Of a stretch of 64,000 nucleotides of DNA, positions 56,690-64,000 are shown piece by piece. Below the pieces are notes generated by a model. It had not been told where the DNA came from. It saw only the letters and a list, made by a program, of their open reading frames with translations, and made no database searches. The translations under genes and the position numbers were made by a program. Position 1 is the first letter of the stretch. Each line of letters opens with the position of its first letter. Source of the stretch: Dastarcus helophoroides (taxonomy: Eukaryota; Arthropoda; Insecta; Coleoptera; Bothrideridae); the NCBI GenBank assembly GCA_028583605.1, contig CM053332.1, positions 17,395,267-17,459,266 of the forward strand, read 5' to 3'.

Positions 56690-58029
56690 GTTATCAGAAT
56701 AAGCAATAAAAAATATAGTACACTTAAAAAAAATATATTATATTTGATAACAGGTGTTCATCTATATGTTGTGCCCCCAAAAGTATAACAAAATCTATTT
56801 ATACCCTGCTTTAACTTTTTTCAATAAAAGGGAAATATTCTAATCAAAACTGAGATTTAAAAAAGTTAAAAGTCTCAAATAAAGCTTTATCCTAAAAAGT
56901 AGTCGAAATTTTGAAAATTTCAATTCGATTATTTGAAAAATAAGGCAAAATTATAAATATTTAGAAAAGTCGAAATGTTTAAAAAAAAAGTTCATATTTT
57001 AAGTTAACTTGAATTTTTTAAAAACAGTCGAAATTTTAAAACAAATCGAAAATTTGACAATTTTATGAAAAGTTAAAATTTCAAAAAAAAATCAGTTTTC
57101 AAAAAATTATAGTTTTGAAAAATTTGTTATCTACTTTTTAAAAAGGTAAAATGTTGAAAAATAGTCAAAAATTCAAAAAAAGTGAGATTTAAAAAAAAAT
57201 CAAAATTTTCCTAAAAATTCAATAATTAAAAAAACGGCAAAATGTTCAAAGACTTTAAAATAAAACAAATAAAATTTCTAAAATGATTTATAATTTTCGA
57301 AAAATCTTCAAAATTTTGAAAAATGGGTGAATTTTCCAAAAAATGTCTATATGTTTGAAAAACAAAATTTTCCTAAAAATTCAATAATTAAAAAAACGGC
57401 ACAATCTTCAAAGACTCTAAAATAAAACAAATAAAATTTCTAAAATGATTTGAAGTTTTCGAAAAATCTTCAAAATTTTAAGAAATGGGTGAATTTTCCA
57501 AAAAATGTCTATATGTTTGAAAAATAAAATTTTCAAAAAGGACGAAAATTTGAAAAAATAGATTAAAATTTTGAAGTAAAATATTGATAAATGTTAAAAT
57601 TTTCATAAAAACTAAAATTTTACAAAAAAAAACCAGGATTTAAAAAAAAATCGACATTTTTAAATGAATTCGCATGATTTCAAAACGTCGAAATATTGAA
57701 AAATGTTCAAAGGACTTAAAAAAGTCAAAACTCTCAAAAAAAAAACTGATAATCTAGTAATATATGGGGCAATTTTCAAAAAAAGTTATGTTTAAAAAAC
57801 AAAAGCTTCAAAATAACTATACATATATATTAATTCGATAATGAAACAACTCAAAATTTTAAATTGTCAAAATTTTCCAAAAATTAGGAATTTTTTAAAA
57901 AATGTGCCAGTTTTTAAGAAAAACTGTAATTTAAAAAAGTAGTTTTTGAGATATTGGAAAATAATCAACGAGGTCAAAAAAAATGGCGAAAAACAATATC
58001 AAAATTGTCCTAAAATTTCGCAAACTTCA
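56690..58029. repeat. A-rich degenerate repeat DNA with a 163-bp duplication
   Basis: GTCGAAATTTTGAAAAATAG-type words fill the region. AATTTTCCTAAAAATTCAAT, AATTAAAAAAACGGCA and TTTCCAAAAAATGTCTATAT repeat at 57205-57365 and 57366-57528. No gene. Confidence 0.8.
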
Positions 58030-58480
58030 ATTCATAGGTAGCTGCAACTACCAACAGTTGAAAACACTGCCACCTAGCGCAAGCGGTTGCTCTTCTAGCG
58101 AGAATTCCCAGAAGACAATGATTCTGATAATGCACTATACACGCAATGGAGGGCTGCATGAATTTAGTAGTCTTAGGTTGCATTCTTCTTGCATACTGAC
58201 ATTGTTGGCGATGGCCATTAGTTTACCTCTATGGGCCAATAGGTGGTAGTACTGAAAGAGTCACTCGCTTGACGCCTGTGATTGTTTTAGTACTTACTTG
58301 TCGGAACATTTATTAGCATTCGAGTTGGATATACCAAATTGACGAGATCTAACAAGATCGAAACCGGTATTGGTTTCCAAACTTCGAATCTAATAAATGT
58401 TCAAACCTATTGTCTGTGCATTATAGAATCCAATTGTCGGGAACTCTTAGAAGACAACCGCTTCGCTAGGTGGCAGTGTT
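58030..58480 (+). repeat. Family P repeat, extended copy
   Basis: AACTACCAACAGTTGAAAAC, CACTGCCACCTAGCGCAAGC and GCATGAATTTAGTAG match the units at 29346-29975. The copy then extends through GTACTTACTTGTCGGAACA, GCATTCGAGTTGGATATACC and GACGAGATCTAACAAGATC before GAAACCGGTATTGG and an inverted tail (CCAAACTTCGAATCTAATAA, CGCTTCGCTAGGTGGCAGTG). The central part missing from the 29-kb copies is therefore present here. Confidence 0.8.
58331..58376 (+). ncRNA. Hammerhead-ribozyme-like core in family P
   Basis: In order: ACCAA (stem I, pairing TTGGT at 58370-58374, with one unpaired A), TTGACGA (canonical CTGANGA with the first C replaced by T), stem II GATC-TAACAA-GATC, GAAA, CCGG, then U-A. GAAACCGGU gives a self-complementary stem III (ACCGGU), the same design as in family F1. 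The C-to-T change at the first core position would be expected to impair cleavage. A resemblance to Penelope-type hammerheads is inferred, not proven. Confidence 0.42.
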
Positions 58481-59352
58481 GAACTGTTATTTAAAAGAGT
58501 AAAGTTTACTAACTATGTAAATACACGCCTGGAAAAAAGGCTGCAAATTTTCAAATCAAAATGTTTTGAAAAATTTTGACATTTTAAAACCATTTAAAAT
58601 TTTTCATAAAGAAGTGCCAGATTTTCGGGCAACAAGTAAGAAATTTAATAAATAGTCGAAAATTTCAAAAAGGGCCACATTTGAAGAAATGTATTCTCAA
58701 GCTTTAAAAAAATCGATGTTTGCTAAAAAATTCGGACATTTATAAAAGTTTTATTTGTTCAAAAAAAATTAAAATTTCAACAAGATTTTTAAAGAATATT
58801 TCGAATATTTGAAAAAAGGTCAAAATTTAATACAAGCGAAATTTTTAGGTTAAAATTTTTGGCTAAAATTCTGAAAAGTCTAAAATTTAAAAAACTATTG
58901 AAAATTTAAAAAAATGTCGAAATTCACACAGTTAAGATCTTCAAAGAAAACGAAATTTAAAAAAAAATCTGAATTTCTGGAGTTTTTAAATTGTCCCGAA
59001 GTTTTGATTTTTGAAGAAATTTTAAGTTTTAATCCAAAAAATGTTATCAAATTTTCAATTTTGTTAAAAATTTCTATTTTTGTATCAGATGTTAAAGATT
59101 ACGTTAATAATGTTTAATGTTCTCTTTAAATTTTGAGAAAGAAGTATAAATTCTCGAAAAAAAAAGAAAAGTAAAAATGCTAAGTGGCTTTTCGTAATTT
59201 CCAACTTTTTGATTTTCTATTTTGAATTTTTTTAGTAAAAACTAAGGATTTAAAAAAGACTCGTGAAGGACACAACTGAAATATAGTATATTTGCATACT
59301 ATATATTTCTTCAATAGTATATACTACACAGACGTGAAATATAGTACAATAC

Positions 59353-60840
59353 TATACAGCGTGTCCCACTAGTGCGGGAAAGTCCAATATCTATGTTAAA
59401 ATGAGGAATATATGGATTATTCTTTTTACGGTGTTGTCACATTTCTCGAAATGTACAAATTAAAAATATTTTGAACTACACAGGGTGTTCCACTTTTCCT
59501 GGCCAGACACCAACTTTTGTTTTTTAAATAGAAACACACATTTTTTATATTTTTTTCGGATTCTACATCAAAAATAAAGGGTACTTTCTGTAGAATAGTC
59601 CTATTCGAATATTCACGGTTTTTGAGTTATCTCGCTTGAAAGGTTTTTCTAGTCGATATTGGCTGCTTACATTATTTGATACTAACAGGTTATGCTAAGA
59701 GCTACTATGTTCATTTTTTATCAGATGTTTAGTAAGGACTACTCTTCCGAATCGTGCTCCAAAAACTGCCCTGCGTTATACAGGGTGACCAAAATATCAT
59801 GTCAAAATTGACAATTTAAAAATTGAAAAATTTCGAAAATTTTAAATGCAACACCCTATATATTGTCATACCATGAGATGCAGAATTAAATTCTCTACAA
59901 CTTTGCTACACCTGTTCATATACCTAAATTCATTAGTTTCTCATGAAATCTCATTTTTATGAAAAAAGGCGAAGTTTACAAATAGTTCATTTGTAAGATT
60001 ACGTAGTAGGCACCTGTCAAAGGATAACCATACAAATTTTCGAGTGACATAAAGTTCAATAGAAAAGTTACACTAATAATTGTGAAATAAATTACTCTAA
60101 AGAAGAATTAATAAATATGGTGTACGCCGTAGGAGAAGCTCATGGTAACTGTTTATTGATTGATTATCCTTTGACAGGTGCCTACTACGTTATCTTACAA
60201 ATAACCTATTTGTAAACTTCGCATTTTTTCATAAAAATGAGATTTCATGAGAAACTAATGAATTTAGGTATATGAGCAGGTGTAGCAAAGTTGTAGAGAA
60301 TTTAATTCCGCATCTCATAGTATGAAAATATACAGGGTGTAGCATTTAAAATTTTCGAAGTTTTTCATTTTTTAAATTGTCAATTTTGACATGATATTTT
60401 GGTCACCCTGTATAACGCAGGGCAGTTTTTGGAGCACGATTCGGAAGAGTCGTCCTTACTAAACATCTGATAAAAAAATGGACATAGTAGCTCTTAGCAT
60501 AACCTGTTAGTATCAAATAATGTAAGCAGCCAATATCGACTAGAAAAACCTTTCAAGCGAGATAACTCAAAAACCGTGAATATTCGAATAGGACTATTCT
60601 ACAGAAAGTACCCTTTATTTTTGATGAAGAATCCGAAAAAAATATAAAAAATGTGTGTTTCTATTTAAAAAACAAAAGTTGGTGTCTGGCCAGGAAAAGT
60701 GGAACACCCTGTGTAGTTGAAAATATTTTTAATTTGTACATTTCGAAGAAATGTGACAACACCGTAAAAAGAATAATCCATATATTCCTCATTTTAACAT
60801 AGTTATTGGACTTTCCCGCACTAGTGGGACACGCTGTATA
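59353..60840. mobile_element. 1.49-kb near-perfect palindromic element
   Basis: Two arms of about 675 bp, 59353-60030 and 60165-60840, are near-identical inverted copies. Each runs from TATACAGCGTGTCCCACTAG through ACAGGGTGTTCCACTTTTCC, CAGACACCAACTTTTG and ATACAGGGTGACCAAAATAT to GGCACCTGTCAAAGGATAA. The roughly 135-bp core is unique and holds the remains of a coding sequence (60093-60155). ACAGGGTGTTCC/ACAGGGTGACC boxes are very common in insect transposons. Only scattered single-base differences separate the arms, so the palindrome is young or conversion-maintained. Confidence 0.92.
60093..60155 (+). pseudogene. Fragment of a transposase-associated N-terminal domain (DUF4817-like)
   Basis: One frame of the palindrome core reads YSKEELINMVYAVGEAHGN, closed by stops soon after and with no ATG-led ORF. 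The spacing of the E-E-L--M-Y--GEA-GN pattern resembles the short helix-turn-helix-like domain (Pfam DUF4817) found at the start of many insect transposase-related proteins. Only about 20 codons survive, so this is a relic marking the original coding interior of the element. Confidence 0.5.
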
Positions 60841-60879
60841 TTATAGTACGGTTGGCAACCCTAAACTATAGCCGGCCCT

Positions 60880-61030
60880 GACCCCTGATGTCAGCAGTTT
60901 ACGTTGGCGTAAAAACATCGCCAGATGCGATCTTTTAAGCTACTTAATTAAGTTCTAATTCAACTTTCACAGAATTTAAAGTCGATGACAATTCATGATA
61001 ACACTTTGGCGTAAAAGCCAGATACTGGCG
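60880..61030. repeat. Second copy of segment U (right part)
   Basis: TTTACGTTGGCGTAAAAACA, GATCTTTTAAGCTACTTAAT and GACAATTCATGATAACAC match 56365-56480 in the same orientation. Confidence 0.82.
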
Positions 61031-61576
61031 GATGCAATAATACAATCGATATGCACGTCACGTAGTTTGAGCCACGCCGTCTGTTCCGCTGGCCGAGACG
61101 GAATGAAAAAAAAAGGGGGGGCTCACTCTGCATCTTTGCTTGAAATTTGCCTGGATTTGCGGTTCTCCATTAATTCCGCTGTCATTGTTCGGTGGAATTT
61201 TCTTCTATTAGGCGAGGTGGAAAGAGAGAGAGAGGACTCATGTCGTTTATTGTACCGAGCTTGCGGAAATACTTGCTTGTACGGAGCGTTTCTTGTTTCT
61301 TCATCGGCATGCCGGATGTGTCCCGGGAATTGCTCGAATAGCATCAATTCCCAAAGAACTGCATTATTAAGTTTTAAGTTAAATTTGCTGCGCCTTGTTT
61401 TGTGCGGCTCCAATGATAAATTGGCTTGTTACACAAGGGCCACGGATTCATTACAAGTACCATAACAATGGCAAAAGCGGCACAGGTTGAATACTTCTTT
61501 GAATCTCATATTCATATTTCAGTGCAAAACCACCCGGTATACAAATATTTAATAACTGTAGTAGAGTTAAAAATGT
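61031..61576. other. Low-repeat segment, no gene called
   Basis: Composition is more balanced than in the neighbours, and overlapping open frames exist on both strands (156 codons plus at 60995-61465; 96 codons minus at 61123-61413). Neither shows a recognisable domain, so non-coding conserved sequence or a decayed element is as likely as a small gene. Confidence 0.4.
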
Positions 61577-61652
61577 GTGATCAGCGACTGGGAGTCGAAC
61601 CCAGGACCTTCACGTTACGGGTGAGGCTCCCTACCACGAAGCCATCGCCACC
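61577..61652 (-). repeat. tRNA-like segment 1 (SINE head or tRNA pseudogene)
   Basis: On the minus strand: A-box-like TGGCTTCGTGGTAGG and a perfect B box GGTTCGACTCC about 35 nt further on, with CTGGGTTCGACTCCCAG forming a T-arm. The anticodon arm is TCAC/CCGTAAC/GTGA with a C where U33 is expected, so it is unlikely to be a working tRNA. The boxes constitute an internal RNA polymerase III promoter. Confidence 0.6.
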
Positions 61653-61707
61653 ACTACACTTAACTCTACTCATTTACTACCACTACACTTAACTCTATTC
61701 ATTTACT
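61650..61707. repeat. Short tandem repeat beside the tRNA-like segment
   Basis: ACCACTACACTTAACTCTA followed by CTCATTTACT occurs twice in direct succession. Confidence 0.9.
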
Positions 61708-61795
61708 TCACATAACGTACTCTCGCTATCTGCTGTCTGCTACATAACAAAATGTCAAAGTAAATCAAAGCGGGATATACCATAAAAAGTTTGGC

Positions 61796-61873
61796 ACACT
61801 AAGAAGTCGAACATGCGACGTTCGCGTTGTTAGAACGAGAGCACAACGCCAGCAACTGAGCTAATAAACCTCA
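61796..61873 (-). repeat. tRNA-like segment 2
   Basis: On the minus strand: A box TTAGCTCAGTTGCTGG and B box ATGTTCGACTTC, about 40 nt apart, with a CGTTCTAACAACG-like arm between them. The unrelated anticodon-arm region shows that it is not a copy of the segment at 61577. The acceptor ends do not pair well. Probably a SINE head. Confidence 0.5.
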
Positions 61874-61915
61874 TTTCTAATTTCTAGTTATTCTCTCACT
61901 CCATACACTCGTCTT

Positions 61916-62959
61916 CAGTGGCGGCTGGTCTTAAAGAGCGCAACAGCACCCGCTCCTCGTGAAGTGAGCGATCTATTCTTTTCAGTTTAATGTAAAAGAC
62001 TTGGATTTATCACATTTTTAAACACAAAATAATGATATACTAATTAACTAATAATACTTGTGAGTGCCTTGGAATAAAGTACACAAACGTTTGATTCCAT
62101 TATATCAAATATTATAAAGAAATTTAAATAAGTTGGTGCGCGCAGAATTATGCACCTAGCGTGGCTGCCGTGCAATGCCTATCAATGGCCTCCACGGGAT
62201 ACGGAGAAATAATTTACAGAACACCACGTTAAAGCTAGCCCGGGGTACGCCGCTCCGCGCTTATGCGCTATTGCCAAATGGTGAGTACGAGTCAGAGTTT
62301 GGAGTGTGTATTTATTTATGATGTTAAATGCGTAGGTGCCGGCTGATCTGATTGCGATTGTTAATTGTGCCGCTTACAAACCTATCTGCCAATAGTACCG
62401 CTATTCACAAAGAGATAGCAGTACCCATTCTAGGGTCTATTAATTTGTAAATTTGGATTTAAACAATTTTGATGAGAAAGTATTAAACACTTTATTTCTT
62501 TTAACATATTGTGGAGCGGATTTTGTTTAAAAAAATATCTTTTTTTTGTGTTTTTGTAGAGTTTAATTAGAACTTTGTAATAAAATATATTTTATTTTTA
62601 AATGCAGTTTTCATGAAAAAGTGATATAATTTTATTCCTATGAAAGCAAACAATTTTAATCAAGCAACCCAGAGCCGTAACGACGTCCAACCGTACAGAG
62701 GGGCTCAGAAATGTCGATAATGCTTTTTTTTGTACTCGATGAAAATAATTTAAAGATGATAACCCAAAAATGTTTTGGAGGTTAGAAGATGTTAATTAAA
62801 TTTAATTCGTAAAAATATTATTAAATATCACACCTTTTGTATTACTTTTGTTTCTCTAAAATTTAATACCTTGCTATGACACTGGAGTCACCTGAACTAT
62901 TAACTACTAATATTTTTGCATCTGCGCACCCTCTGATAAAAAGTCACCAGCCGCCACAG
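61916..62959. mobile_element. Non-autonomous hAT element, 1044 bp
   Basis: Starts CAGTGGCGGCTGGT and ends ACCAGCCGCCACAG (one mismatch at the second base), flanked by a perfect 8-bp duplication CTCGTCTT (61908-61915 and 62960-62967). CAGTGGCGGCT-type tips with 8-bp duplications are characteristic of hAT elements. No transposase frame is present; the interior is AT-rich with one more balanced stretch near 62150-62420. Confidence 0.9.
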
Positions 62960-62967
62960 CTCGTCTT

Positions 62968-64000
62968 GGAAGTTTTCATGGTTCTATGGTCTTAAGCACA
63001 TATGTTTTTAGTCGTCAGTTTGTCCGTGATATCTCAAGGTAACAGCTTTGCCGGTGATCAGAGCTAATGAATAAAAGAATCCTTTGCAACGTCGCACACC
63101 TCAAGGACTAAAATATGTTGAATCGTAAAAGGCGCGCTGACACGTATTTCCTAAAAGTGTGTCGGGCCTAAGCTCCGAAAGAAGGAGTTATGACGCTCAT
63201 TCTGCCCAAAATACATAAGAAAGCTCTATTTTTAACAATAGCTCTCCTATTTACATAGGCACTTTTTGAAAGCAGCGTTCTATACATATATATCTTTCTG
63301 CTTTCAGAGATATACATCTCAACGTGTCATAATGCGCCTTCTTACAAGGAATCTCACTTTTACCGCAATAATAAGAAAATGTTTTCTAAACATGACGCCA
63401 GTATGCTAATACTTTGAATATCCGTTGTTGCGTTGTGAGAGAAATTCCCCATGTGTGTCGAAAATCATCGAAAAAATCAGAAATCTCATCGCCTTGCTTT
63501 GACGTAAATCGCAATATAGAGCAAATTTCAAAACAAACCTGTTTTTAAGGTTACCAAAAATTTTAGTTGCTGCCGTTGTCATTCGACGTTTTTTTTAAAA
63601 ATCAATCCACTCGCAGGGGGTAACAGTATTATACTTTTGGAGCACTACTAGTAGGACGCGGAACTAAAGATAGATTACGATAAACCGTTCAGACATATAG
63701 ATATCTAGGAACCTAGATATAGAGGGAAGTCACCAAATATGGAATACCATTTTGTTTTAGGGATATAAAAAAAAATTTTCATAGAAATGAAAACAGTTTA
63801 ATGTTATTATTAATCAGTCATACATTTATATGTAGTAATTAACAGCCTTTAATCAAATATATTAGTTATTAAATTATAATCTAACACAAAAACCAAAATT
63901 ACAAATAAGTAACCAAATATGGAATAGGTACCCATATATGGAATATAAGCATAAATCACCATATCAATAACAAAAATAGACATAAATATCTATGAGATCA
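62968..64000. other. Right edge, no gene recognised
   Basis: 63000-63660 is moderately complex. GGAGTTATGACGCTCATTCT near 63186 and AACGTGTCATAATGCGCC near 63321 form a weak inverted pair. The last 280 bp are AT-rich, with ACCAAATATGGAATA-type words at 63735, 63912 and 63936, possibly one end of another repeat. Confidence 0.4.

Larger units (their letters stand above)
56655..60863. mobile_element. 4.2-kb composite element with hAT-like ends
   Basis: Tips TAGGGTTGCCAAC and GTTGGCAACCCTA are perfect 13-bp inverted repeats, flanked by AACTATGG (56647-56654) and AACTATAG (60864-60871), an 8-bp target duplication with one mismatch. There is no transposase. Inside are A-rich degenerate repeats (56690-59280), a family-P sequence with a hammerhead-like core (58030-58480) and a 1.49-kb palindrome (59353-60840) whose right end lies about 10 bp from the right tip. 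It is best seen as a non-autonomous element that has taken up other repeats. Confidence 0.75.

Noticed and set aside
60995..61465. 156-codon open frame as a host gene
   Set aside because: It begins in duplicated segment U, has an equally long antisense frame and shows no domain.
61577..61652. Functional tRNA gene
   Set aside because: A and B boxes are good, but U33 is replaced, the anticodon stem is short and acceptor pairing is poor; a SINE head or pseudogene fits better.
51260..64000. Further CELF exons (rest of RRM1, RRM2)
   Set aside because: No stretch encoding the expected continuation of RRM1 after KTL-G, or an RRM2, was found on the + strand with splice sites.

Overview
The window looks like AT-rich, repeat-dense insect nuclear DNA. 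A beetle or a similarly repeat-rich insect would fit, but nothing here fixes the order. Only one host gene is convincingly visible: two exons on the + strand of a CELF/Bruno-type RNA-binding protein. Exon A (6674-6926) encodes an Asn-rich N-terminus and the first half of RRM1. Exon B (51177-51259, 83 bp) encodes the second half, with RNP1. The RNP1 glycine codon is split across an intron of about 44.25 kb (6927-51176). The rest of the gene should lie to the right of the window, so 51260-64000 is probably the next intron.

Layout. 1-2180: two long arrays of a 16-bp satellite, separated by a fold-back element. 2180-6573: AT-rich 5' flank with a solo LTR (4501-4845) and small inverted-repeat elements. 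6674-51259: the gene and its giant intron. The intron holds (i) MITE and fold-back copies; (ii) a ~0.57-kb satellite at 12.78-20.85 kb invaded by a degenerate Jockey-type LINE on the minus strand, which itself holds an inverted-repeat element that holds a second solo LTR; (iii) about 20 kb of degenerate modules built from short AAATTTCGAC-like words, A-rich on the + strand at 24.6-29.3 and 32-39.6 kb and T-rich at 22.4-24.6 and 42.5-48.3 kb, so that parts of the 32-39.6 and 42.5-46.5 kb blocks are inverted copies of each other around a low-repeat spacer.

51.3-64 kb holds three elements with hAT-like features. 52458-56212 is a 3.75-kb element with a perfect 8-bp target duplication, ~400-bp inverted ends and a near-intact transposase gene broken at two homopolymers. 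56655-60863 is a 4.2-kb composite with a 7/8 target duplication. It contains a nearly perfect 1.49-kb palindrome, which still carries about 20 codons of a transposase-like domain. 61916-62959 is a third, non-autonomous element with a perfect 8-bp duplication. Two tRNA-like (SINE-type) segments lie just before it.

The most interesting non-gene signal is that two unrelated repeat families each carry the nucleotides of a hammerhead-ribozyme core (CTGANGA, stem II, GAAA, a self-complementary stem III, NUH). This is the arrangement known from Penelope-like retroelements. The best copies are at 45428-45470 (minus) and 58331-58376 (plus). No rRNA, functional tRNA gene, CRISPR array or second host gene could be supported.
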